Shown in pieces: positions 52,820 to 60,316 of a stretch of DNA of 64,000 bases. Position 1 is the first letter of the stretch. Each line of letters starts with the position of its first letter. This DNA comes from Acidobacteriota bacterium. Lineage in GTDB: Bacteria > Acidobacteriota > Blastocatellia > Pyrinomonadales > Pyrinomonadaceae. Location of the stretch: assembly GCA_023389035.1 (NCBI GenBank), contig JAEWFC010000010.1, forward strand, positions 62,001-126,000. Direction: 5' to 3'. Under the pieces are notes generated by a model. That model was not told where the DNA came from. It worked only from the letters and a program-made list of their open reading frames with translations, and ran no database searches. Made by a program: the position numbers and the translations under genes.

Positions 52820-53501
52820 AGACGAGCAGCATATCGCTGACGGCATTCGGTTCAATCTCGAGGCCGAAGGCTACGAGGCGGAGGTCGCGGCCGACGGCGA
52901 TCGCGGGTTTGCGATGGCGCGTGCGAACGGTTTCGACCTGGTCGTTCTCGATGTGATGCTGCCGGGCATGGATGGTTTCGCGGTCGCCCGTGCACTTCGC
53001 GACGCCGAGGTTTACACACCGATATTGATGCTGACCGCACGCGGCCGCCCCGAGGACGTTCTCGCGGGCTTTGAGGCCGGCTGCGACGACTATCTCGCCA
53101 AGCCCTTTGACCTGAAGATCTTTCTCGCACGGGTCAGCGGCCTGCTCCGCCGCAATGACTGGGCTCGCCAGCAAAAGGCCTCGGGCACGTCCGCCGACAC
53201 CATAACCGTCAACGGCAAGACGATCGATTTCGCCGCCCTCGAGCTCGAAAGCGGCGGCACCGTCCATCACCTGACGCTGATGGAGATCAACCTGCTCCGC
53301 TACCTGATCGATCACGAGGGCGAGGCCGTCTCGCGAAAGACCATCCTCGAAGACGTCTGGGGCCTGCAGGAAGACACCGACACGCGTGCGATCGACAACT
53401 TCATCGTCCGTCTCCGCAAATATCTCGAGGACGATCCCGCAAACCCCGAGATCCTCCGCACCATCCGCGGCGTCGGCTATAAGTTCGTCAGAGATAATTA
53501 G
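52800..53501 (+). CDS. OmpR/PhoB-family response regulator
   Basis: A 233-residue regulator: receiver domain (about 1-120) with phosphoacceptor D51 in VLDVMLPGMDG and Lys in YLAKPF, and a winged-helix DNA-binding domain (about 135-230) ending RTIRGVGYKFV. Its start lies inside the kinase gene, so translation is coupled. Targets are unknown. Confidence 0.92.
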   Translation: MRILVVEDEQHIADGIRFNLEAEGYEAEVAADGDRGFAMARANGFDLVVLDVMLPGMDGFAVARALRDAEVYTPILMLTARGRPEDVLAGFEAGCDDYLAKPFDLKIFLARVSGLLRRNDWARQQKASGTSADTITVNGKTIDFAALELESGGTVHHLTLMEINLLRYLIDHEGEAVSRKTILEDVWGLQEDTDTRAIDNFIVRLRKYLEDDPANPEILRTIRGVGYKFVRDN

Positions 53502-53521
53502 AATTTGTTGCGGTTATTTTG

Positions 53522-53701
53522 ATTCCGCGCACGCGCTAGATCGTTCCGCGCACGCGCTAATTCATTCCGCGCCGCGCTAATTCATTCCGAGCACGCGCTA
53601 ATTCATTCCGCGCACGCGCTAGATCATTCCGCGCCGCGCTAATTCATTCCGCGCACGCGCTAGATCGTTCCGCGCACGCGCTAGTTCATTCCGAACCTCG
53701 G
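53522..53701. repeat. 21-bp GC-rich tandem array (eight units plus partial)
   Basis: Units at 53522, 53543, 53564, 53584, 53605, 53626, 53646 and 53667 follow ATTCCGCGCACGCGCTA(G/A)(A/T)TC; two units lack two bases or one net base (20 bp), which breaks any reading frame. A degenerate ninth unit follows. The array fills the gap between two convergent genes. It has no spacers, so it is not a CRISPR. Confidence 0.9.
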
Positions 53702-53732
53702 ATAGATACTCCCGCATTCCGGCTACCCAATT

Positions 53733-55211
53733 TTATGCCGGCCGAAAGTCTCCGCGGTCTCGCGCGATCACTTTTATTGTTCGACGCCAGTCTTCATGCA
53801 GCTCCCAACGCCATAGTTCGAGCTCGGGCGAAAGAACCTTCGCGAAATATTCCCAGTCGCGGTGAAAACTGAGAGCCGGGGCAGCCATGTAAACGAGCAG
53901 CGGGCGGTCGAGGATCTGTTTCTCGCCGAAAAGCCTCGCATCCTGCAAGATTCCGCGGCGGCGCTGCAGCTCAAGTTTTCGCCAATAATCGGCAGCCTGC
54001 AGAACGGCGTCCCGGTCGGGCGAGGTCTTTAGCTCGATAACGACCAGCCGGCCGTCGCGTCGGATCGCAAGCAGATCGATCTTGTCGCTCGATGAGCGGA
54101 ACTGGTTGTAGATCGGCGATAGCTCAAGGTTAGCGTCGAGAAGCTTAATGTTCCGGCGAAGGATCGATTCCAGCCACGCCTCCGACGCCAGGCGGTAAAG
54201 ATCGTGCCTCTTATTCGCAGCGTTCGGTGATCGATATCGGGCGAGCTCGTCGATGAGGCCCGCAAGAGCCGCGACGTTCTCCGTTGTAAGCGGCCTTCGC
54301 GATCTTTCGACACCGAACCAAGCCCGCTCGCGGCCCATCACCTTGCGAACACGTGCGAATGGCAGCCCGTTGAATCGAAGCGTTTCACCCTGCTTTGAAA
54401 AGACAACGTCGATACTTTCCGGGGCGAGCTCGATGATCTGCCGAGCCGTCCGGCTGATCACGATCTCGGGCGGGATCGAAAGCTTTCGCGGTTTTTCACG
54501 CCACAGGTCGCCGATAGTGATCTGTCTTCGCGGCCGAGCCGTCGGACGCTCGCCGGTGCGAACGATCTCGACCACGGTGATCGGCTGCCGTGCAGATGTT
54601 CTCAGCAGGGCGGCGAGCTTTTGCAGGTTGCCGGCCTGCCGCTTTTCCGCCGTGATCCAGATCTCCGCGATCGGATCTTTCTTTCGAACGCTCAATCCAT
54701 CTAGCCATTTCAGTGCTGTCGCTAGTATCGATTCGTGCGTGACCGACGCCGTAACGTCATAAAGCACGGCGATCATCGAACGGTCTTTGTGTCGCAGCAT
54801 TATCTGTGCGAGCCGTCCGTTCGAAGTGTTGAGCTGAATACGTTCCGCACGAAACTGTGGGAAGCTTTCAAGAAGTATCCGCGCCCCATCATTAGCCTTT
54901 TCTAGGCGAGCAAGCTCGATGTTCGCGGCAAGTTCAGCAGCGGGCGTTCGCGGGACAAAGCGTATCGACTCAGACTCACTGGAGATGCCTGCAGAGGTGC
55001 GGAGAATTAGTTCGAGCCCGTCGGGTGCAAATTCAGAGATGCGTCGCGTCGTATATCCCGGATCATCCACGAATCCGATCAAGGTCCGGCCGCGTTCGCT
55101 GGTGACGTCGATCTCGTCGCATCGCAGCGGCAGAGTGCGCCCGTTCTCACGCACGGCAAGCCATTCTAAATGGCCGTCGAAAAGTGTGCGGAGCTCTTCG
55201 GCTATCTCCAT
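53733..55211 (-). CDS. PD-(D/E)XK nuclease-like protein (NucS/RecB-type core)
   Basis: A 492-residue protein not recognised as a named family. Residues about 343-420 carry a nuclease core: Glu in SEAWLES, D379 (DKIDLLAI), E393xK395 (VIELKTS) and Q405/Y409 (QAADY), the order of the PD-(D/E)XK superfamily with its QxxxY helix. The N-terminal 330 residues have no recognised domain. It overlaps the downstream end of the SGNH gene by 10 bp. A DNA repair or restriction role is possible; no methylase is adjacent. Confidence 0.6.
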   Translation of the reverse strand: MEIAEELRTLFDGHLEWLAVRENGRTLPLRCDEIDVTSERGRTLIGFVDDPGYTTRRISEFAPDGLELILRTSAGISSESESIRFVPRTPAAELAANIELARLEKANDGARILLESFPQFRAERIQLNTSNGRLAQIMLRHKDRSMIAVLYDVTASVTHESILATALKWLDGLSVRKKDPIAEIWITAEKRQAGNLQKLAALLRTSARQPITVVEIVRTGERPTARPRRQITIGDLWREKPRKLSIPPEIVISRTARQIIELAPESIDVVFSKQGETLRFNGLPFARVRKVMGRERAWFGVERSRRPLTTENVAALAGLIDELARYRSPNAANKRHDLYRLASEAWLESILRRNIKLLDANLELSPIYNQFRSSSDKIDLLAIRRDGRLVVIELKTSPDRDAVLQAADYWRKLELQRRRGILQDARLFGEKQILDRPLLVYMAAPALSFHRDWEYFAKVLSPELELWRWELHEDWRRTIKVIARDRGDFRPA

Positions 55212-55957
55212 TCGCAGTTTTCGTTGAAGTAGTCCATCATCGCTGCGGACCAGTCGCGGTAGCCCTGTTCAGAGGGATGGATGCCGTCGGCGAAAAAGCC
55301 CTCGAGCGTGACGCCGGCCGGCTGCGGGTAGTAAAAGACGCGGTCGAGCCCGGCGGTGAACTCGCGGATGTTCGCGTCGTGCATTTTTGAGAGCTGCCAG
55401 AGCAGGAACTTTATCGGCTGCGGTATCGCGGGCGAGTATTTGATCATCGGGCAGTTCGAGATAAAGATCGCGGCCGAGGGGTTCAGCCTGCGGATCTCGC
55501 CGAGCAGCTCGAGCATGTCCCGGCGCCACTTTTTCGGGCTCGAAAGCTTCATCACGTCGTTGCCGCCGAGGCCGACCAGCACGTAATCGTGGCTGACAGC
55601 CGGCATCTTGGGCAGCAGCTCGATGATGGTCCGTCGTGCCGTGACGCCATTTTTGCCGACAACGCTCCATTCGACGCTGCGGCCAAGGCTGCGGCTAAGC
55701 TGCAATGCAAATTGCCCCGCGAACGCACGGTCGTGGCTGCGTGCACCGAGCCCAGCGACGGTTGATTCGCCGATCACAAAGAGCGTCGCGGCCCGGCCCG
55801 TGCCTTCGCCCGCCACGCCGCTGTTCGCACCGCCGGCACCCGGCAGCACTCCCACGCGGCGCCGCGTCAGCTGTCCCTGCAGATACAGCAGCGGTGCCGC
55901 CGGCATTATCGCCGCGCCCGCGATCCAGTATTTCGCCTGCCATCTCTTAAGGCTCAT
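55202..55957 (-). CDS. SGNH/GDSL-family hydrolase
   Basis: A 251-residue exported esterase-like protein. An N-terminal hydrophobic anchor (about 10-28) is followed by a Gly-rich linker. Block I nucleophile S65 (GEST), the block III GGND Asn133, and block V D223/H226 (DGIHPS) give a complete SGNH set. Substrates may be acylated glycans or lipids of the envelope. The ATG at 55957 is preferred over an upstream start adding 14 residues. Confidence 0.8.
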   Translation of the reverse strand: MSLKRWQAKYWIAGAAIMPAAPLLYLQGQLTRRRVGVLPGAGGANSGVAGEGTGRAATLFVIGESTVAGLGARSHDRAFAGQFALQLSRSLGRSVEWSVVGKNGVTARRTIIELLPKMPAVSHDYVLVGLGGNDVMKLSSPKKWRRDMLELLGEIRRLNPSAAIFISNCPMIKYSPAIPQPIKFLLWQLSKMHDANIREFTAGLDRVFYYPQPAGVTLEGFFADGIHPSEQGYRDWSAAMMDYFNENCEWR

Positions 55958-56008
55958 TTCTGCTTCTACGCCCCGAAAATTCGTTATGTTAAACTTCAAT
56001 CGAACCCG

Positions 56009-56677
56009 ATGATTTTGTCAAATCGATTGCCGATCGGACTGTTGTTTTTCGCCATTTCGCTGCTTTCGGCGTGCGGCGGAACGGGCTCCGGCAATTCCCA
56101 GGCTCGGCCCACGCCCGCACCGACGCCTGCCGATCTGCCGTTCACCGTCCGCGAGCCGGAACGTTTCCGAGCCGATTTCATTATAACGGCGGGCGTCGTC
56201 GAGACTCGTCGCACGTTCTACCGCGACGGCGACCGCTGGAGATTGGTGACCTACACAGCTGAGGGCCCGTCGCGTGAAGTGATCCATAACGGCAATGATG
56301 TGCTGATCGATCACGAACGGCGAGTGTATTCAGAGGCAGAGGCAGAAACAGGCTTCCCGCCGGACTTCGTTCAGGAGGCCACGATTCGTGCCCTTCGTGA
56401 ACGCGAATACACCGATTACGAGGACCTTGGCCTTGAGGGCGGGCTTCGCCGCTATCGCGCGACTCTGCGTTTAACTGAGGGGCCGTCAGCGGTTATCTTC
56501 TACGACGAAAAGCTAAAGATGATCACCAGGCAGGAATTCTATTCAGCCGGTTCCGAGGCTCCGGAACTCATATTCGAGATGCGTGACTTGAGCCTCGACG
56601 TCAGTGATGAAATGTTCAGCACCCCCGACGATTACCGCAAGATCAGCGAAAAGGAATTTTACAGCCCGAAGAAATAA
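56009..56677 (+). CDS. Lipoprotein of unknown function
   Basis: A 222-residue protein with a lipoprotein signal peptide: hydrophobic core and lipobox LSAC with C22. A short Pro/Thr linker follows, then a beta-rich domain of about 170 residues (FIITAGVVETRRTFYRDGDRW, VIFYDEKLKMITRQEFY) reminiscent of LolA/LolB-like folds. Its stop directly abuts the GTG of the ABC exporter, suggesting joint function in export or lipid handling. Confidence 0.6.
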   Translation: MILSNRLPIGLLFFAISLLSACGGTGSGNSQARPTPAPTPADLPFTVREPERFRADFIITAGVVETRRTFYRDGDRWRLVTYTAEGPSREVIHNGNDVLIDHERRVYSEAEAETGFPPDFVQEATIRALREREYTDYEDLGLEGGLRRYRATLRLTEGPSAVIFYDEKLKMITRQEFYSAGSEAPELIFEMRDLSLDVSDEMFSTPDDYRKISEKEFYSPKK

Positions 56678-58471
56678 GTGGAACAGATTCGCAAATTTGC
56701 TCGCTATTTCAGCCCGTACCGCGGCGTGATACTGCTTGGGATCTTTTTCATCCTCGCATCGATGTCATTCGGGCTAATGATCCCGTATCTGGTCGGGCAG
56801 GCGGTAGATGATCTAAACGCTGGCGTCACGTGGGACAAGATAATTTACTATCCGCTTATCATACTCGGTGTGAATTTGATGGCGGGCGTCTTTCTGTTTC
56901 TACAGAGAAGGCTGCTGATCAATACATCGCGGCATATCGAATACGATATGCGAAACGATTTCTATGCCGCCCTCGTCCATCAGCCGCTGCGGTTCTTTCA
57001 CGATAACCGCGTCGGCGACCTCATGGCCCGTGCGACGAACGATCTCGCCGCGATCCGCCAGATCGTCGGCCCGATGATCCTCTACAGCTTTCAGGCGATA
57101 TTCGCACTGGCGATCACGCTTCCGATCCTGCTTAACATCTCGGTCAAGCTGACGCTGCTCCTGCTTATTCCGATGCCGTTGGTTTCGCTCACCGTAAAGT
57201 ATCTCGGCGAGCAGATCCATAAACGCTTTGAAAAGATCCAGGAATTCTTCTCGGACATCACGGCCCGTGCTCAGGAAAATCTGACTGGGGTTCGCGTCGT
57301 GCGAGCGTACGCTCAGGAAAGTTCCGAGATCGCGGAATTTGAAAAGCTCAACGTCGAATACGCGGATCAAAACCTGCGGCTGGTGAAATTTGCCGCCGCG
57401 ATGCGGCCTCTCCTCTTCTTTTTCATCGGGATGGGTTTTGTGATCATCGTCGCGGTCGGTGTTCCGATGGCTGTCGCCGGCGAGATAACCGCGGGCGATT
57501 TCACAGCATTCATCCTGTATCTCCAGCGGATGATCTGGTATCTGATCGCGTTGGGCTACGTCGTGAACCTTTACCAACGGGGCACGGCCAGCCTCAAACG
57601 CTTCAATGCGATCCTTGAAACCGAGCCGACCATAAAGGACGAGCCTGAGGTTCCACCAAAACCCCCGATCAAAGGCGGCATAGAATTTCGCGACCTGAAC
57701 TTCGCATATAATGGCAAGCCTGTTCTAAAGAACATCAGCCTCACGATCGAGCCGGGCCAAACCGTTGCATTTGTCGGGCGTACCGGCAGCGGGAAATCGA
57801 CGCTAATGCACCTTATTCCCAGGCTGATCGATTCTCCGGAAGGCAGCGTTCTGATAGACGGCCGGGCGGTTCGAGAATATCCGCTGGACCAACTCCGACG
57901 GGCGATAGGATTCGTTCCGCAGGAGACCTTTCTGTTCAGTGATTCGCTCGCTGAGAACATTGCTTTTGGGACCGAGACCGATCTTCCCCAGTTGACCAGC
58001 AACGCCAGCGGAGCTGGGAAAAAAGAAGCGGCTGGCGTTACGATCTCGGTGGAGAAGGCCGCAGCCATCGCGGGCCTCGCCGAAGACGTCAAGACCTTTC
58101 CGAACAAGTACGAACAGCTGGTCGGCGAGCGTGGTATCACTCTTTCCGGCGGCCAAAAGCAGCGAACTGCGATCGCACGGGCGGTGATGCGTGACCCGCG
58201 GATCTTGATACTCGATGATTCGCTGTCGGCCGTTGACACTTACACCGAGGAGACAATACTGCACAACCTTCGCGACGTGCGCTCGGGACGTACGACGCTG
58301 ATCGTCTCTCACCGCGTGTCTACGATCCGCGACGCGGACCTGATCTGCGTGCTCGATGAGGGTCGCATTGTCGAACGCGGAACCCACGAAGAACTTCTGG
58401 CACTCGACGGTGAATATGCGACGCTCTACAAGAGGCAGCTGCTTGAAGAAGAGATCGAATCGACTGAATAA
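56678..58471 (+). CDS. ABC exporter, fused permease and ATPase
   Basis: A 597-residue half-transporter with a six-helix permease (about 15-300) and nucleotide-binding domain (about 335-585): Walker A GRTGSGKST, Q-loop FVPQET, signature LSGGQKQR, Walker B ILILDDSLSAVD, H-loop VSHR. An extra loop of about 25 Gly/Ala/Ser-rich residues (near 445-470) separates the Q-loop from the signature. The Walker B glutamate is replaced by Asp (LDDS), seen in heterodimeric exporters with a degenerate site. Substrate unknown. Confidence 0.88.
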   Translation: MEQIRKFARYFSPYRGVILLGIFFILASMSFGLMIPYLVGQAVDDLNAGVTWDKIIYYPLIILGVNLMAGVFLFLQRRLLINTSRHIEYDMRNDFYAALVHQPLRFFHDNRVGDLMARATNDLAAIRQIVGPMILYSFQAIFALAITLPILLNISVKLTLLLLIPMPLVSLTVKYLGEQIHKRFEKIQEFFSDITARAQENLTGVRVVRAYAQESSEIAEFEKLNVEYADQNLRLVKFAAAMRPLLFFFIGMGFVIIVAVGVPMAVAGEITAGDFTAFILYLQRMIWYLIALGYVVNLYQRGTASLKRFNAILETEPTIKDEPEVPPKPPIKGGIEFRDLNFAYNGKPVLKNISLTIEPGQTVAFVGRTGSGKSTLMHLIPRLIDSPEGSVLIDGRAVREYPLDQLRRAIGFVPQETFLFSDSLAENIAFGTETDLPQLTSNASGAGKKEAAGVTISVEKAAAIAGLAEDVKTFPNKYEQLVGERGITLSGGQKQRTAIARAVMRDPRILILDDSLSAVDTYTEETILHNLRDVRSGRTTLIVSHRVSTIRDADLICVLDEGRIVERGTHEELLALDGEYATLYKRQLLEEEIESTE

Positions 58472-58478
58472 ATGAACT

Positions 58479-58925
58479 ATGACTGATATCGATCAGAAAT
58501 ATCGAACATTGATGATCCTATGGCTGATACTGCTGTTCTCACAGCTGCTCTTTGTCGCGGTCATCTATTCCACTGTGCCGGAGCTATTTGCAGCTGGGAA
58601 TGAAGGAACGCTGCTCGGAGATAATCCGCCGATCATCATCGGTGCCGCGATGCTCGCACTGATGAATCTTGTCATCTCGTTCATCCTGCGGGGCAAGCTC
58701 GTCCGGCAAGGGATCACCGAGCAAAAGCCTGAGTACGTCCAGACGGCGCTCATCCTCGGCTGTGCGTTCTGCGAGGCGATCTCGCTGATCGGCCTTGTTC
58801 TCGCTCTTGCGTTCGGTTATCAGTATTTCTATCTTTGGCTGATCGCGGGCTTTATCGGCATCTTTCTCCACTTCCCGCGACGCCAAAATCTCTACGACGC
58901 AGCATTTAACAGCAAGAGGCCCTAG
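58479..58925 (+). CDS. Small four-helix membrane protein
   Basis: A 148-residue protein with four hydrophobic helices (about 10-33, 48-70, 85-107, 113-132). Not recognised as a named family; the helical hairpin with EAISLIGLVLALAFG in the third helix recalls ATP synthase c-type proteolipids, but this is weak. It lies 7 bp after the ABC exporter and is probably co-transcribed with it. Confidence 0.55.
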   Translation: MTDIDQKYRTLMILWLILLFSQLLFVAVIYSTVPELFAAGNEGTLLGDNPPIIIGAAMLALMNLVISFILRGKLVRQGITEQKPEYVQTALILGCAFCEAISLIGLVLALAFGYQYFYLWLIAGFIGIFLHFPRRQNLYDAAFNSKRP

Positions 58926-58926
58926 A

Positions 58927-58960
58927 ATAAAAAAGCCGCCCGAAATTTCTTCGAGCGGCT
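58927..58960 (-). terminator. Terminator for the 3D-domain gene
   Basis: AGCCGC (58934-58939) pairs with GCGGCT (58955-58960), with an inner CGAA/TTCG stem. On the minus strand it is followed by a T-run (58933-58930). It lies between convergent genes and may also stop plus-strand transcription. Confidence 0.75.
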
Positions 58961-58986
58961 AGTGATTGACAAAAGCTATTAAGTAT

Positions 58987-59583
58987 TTACGGAACGTTGA
59001 TCGTTACCGTTCGGCGTCCAAAGCGTCGAGCTTCGGCACAGCTTGCCATCCAGATATCGATCTTCTTTCCTTTGATCTTGCCGCCGGTGTCAGCAACTAC
59101 ATAATTGCCGCTGTATGCACCTGCACCAAGGTTTAGTTTCGTTCCCAATCTCAAGACCCTCGGATCGGCTGCGATAATGCCCTTTCGGACCATAGCTCCC
59201 GAAGCCGTCCTTCCCCGAAGGCAGTAAGCGGTCGCGACAAATGAACCTCGGTTTGCACCTATCGCTTTCGAAGAGACTGTCTTTTCGACTAGCTTTTTGT
59301 CCTTTGGTTTATCTTGTCCGTCTGTCTTCTGTACCTCTGGGGTTCCTTCTTCAGTTTTTTTAACTTCTTCTTTCTTCTTGATCGGGTCCTGAACTGCTTT
59401 TTTATCTTCTGCTTTGATCTGACCTTCTAAAACTGTGTCTAAATTATCTGTCGTTGTATTAAATTGTAAGTGCGAATCGGTCGCTATAACGGGGACGTTC
59501 TCTGTCTGAGCCTGGGCGTAAACAAACACCACAAATACACTCAAAATAGACAGAATAAGTCCACCTCTAACGAGATTTTTCAT
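58987..59583 (-). CDS. Secreted 3D-domain protein (probable peptidoglycan-active)
   Basis: A 198-residue protein with a signal peptide (about 1-25), a Lys/Glu-rich low-complexity linker (about 55-110) and a C-terminal 3D domain (about 112-198): FVATAYCLRG, GIIAADPRVLRLGTKL, VVADTGGKIKGKKIDIWM, giving the Asp residues of the MltA/YuiC-type double-psi barrel. It probably cleaves glycan strands as a lytic transglycosylase. AGGAG and GGAAG elements precede the ATG. A structured leader lies upstream. Confidence 0.8.
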   Translation of the reverse strand: MKNLVRGGLILSILSVFVVFVYAQAQTENVPVIATDSHLQFNTTTDNLDTVLEGQIKAEDKKAVQDPIKKKEEVKKTEEGTPEVQKTDGQDKPKDKKLVEKTVSSKAIGANRGSFVATAYCLRGRTASGAMVRKGIIAADPRVLRLGTKLNLGAGAYSGNYVVADTGGKIKGKKIDIWMASCAEARRFGRRTVTINVP

Positions 59584-59615
59584 TTATTCTTCCTACTCCT
59601 AAATTGTTGTCTCGT

Positions 59616-59740
59616 AAAACGCAAAAATAGTGGTTTTTGACGCTGTGGGCGTCGGCCACTATCTGTGTATATACATAATGATGAGACTGTTTCAGCGAAA
59701 TGATCTCGCCGGCATTGGCCAAAAATGGCCGCAACAGTTT
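59616..59740 (-). promoter_or_regulatory. Structured leader with terminator-like hairpin upstream of 3D gene
   Basis: On the minus strand, ACTGTT (59738-59733) pairs with AACAGT (59691-59686), enclosing a GGCCA/TGGCC hairpin and a CGGCGA/TCGCTG hairpin: a three-way junction. Downstream, ATAGTGG/CCACTAT (59662-59656 with 59633-59627), enclosing GACGC/GCGTC, is followed by TTTTTGCGTTTT. No minus-strand gene precedes it, so the terminator-like element seems to act on the 3D gene itself. Confidence 0.5.
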
Positions 59741-59912
59741 AAAAGGCTAACATTTCAGGCCTAATGTGTCTACCGTTCGCAAGGCATGCAAATTCTGCGG
59801 ACGATGTCCGCCGTTTTGTGAAATAGCTTTGCCGTCTGTTAGACTTGTGCTCGCCCGGGCCTGTTCGCGCCCATCTTTTCGAAATATCACATTAGACGGG
59901 AGAGCCTCACGA

Positions 59913-60278
59913 ATGAAGGAACGCAGACAAAGCGACCGCTACGTAATCTCGATGCCGATTCGCGTCCAGTGGAAGGATGAAAGCGGCAAGATGATGTCAG
60001 AGGAAGGATTGACCGAGAACGTCGGAGTGCAAGGAACGCTTGTCTTTTTGCCCCGCAATCTGCCGCCCGTTGGTGCAAAGGTGAGCCTGACCGTAACGGA
60101 GGAAGCCGCTGACGAGGTGGCCGTAACGGCACAGGTCATCCGGCTCGAACGCAATGCAGCCCACCCGCAAGTCGCACTTACGCTCACGGAAGGCATGCGT
60201 GTCTGGAAAAAGAAGGTGTGGGAATTCGCCGCCGAAACGATCGCCGGACAGCAGCCTGACGAGGTCGATGACTGGTAA
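59913..60278 (+). CDS. PilZ-domain protein
   Basis: A 121-residue single-domain protein. The N-terminal RRQSDRY supplies the RxxxR c-di-GMP contact of PilZ domains. The second motif, normally D/NxSxxG, is NVGVQG here, with Gly in place of Ser, so ligand binding may be weakened. The ATG at 59913 is chosen because a GGGAGAG element precedes it; the longer in-frame extension is Cys- and Arg-rich and unlike the family. It could read the c-di-GMP made by the two cyclases in the window. Confidence 0.7.
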   Translation: MKERRQSDRYVISMPIRVQWKDESGKMMSEEGLTENVGVQGTLVFLPRNLPPVGAKVSLTVTEEAADEVAVTAQVIRLERNAAHPQVALTLTEGMRVWKKKVWEFAAETIAGQQPDEVDDW

Positions 60279-60316
60279 AGCTGCAAAACTATTCCGCCCT
60301 CTTTAACGATTCTCAA

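Noticed and set aside
53522..53701. CRISPR array.
   Set aside because: Units are contiguous 20-21-bp repeats with no unique spacers, and no cas gene is in the window.
59584..59912. c-di-AMP (ydaO) riboswitch upstream of the 3D-domain gene.
   Set aside because: I could not find its conserved core sequences; the structure seen is described instead as an unassigned leader.
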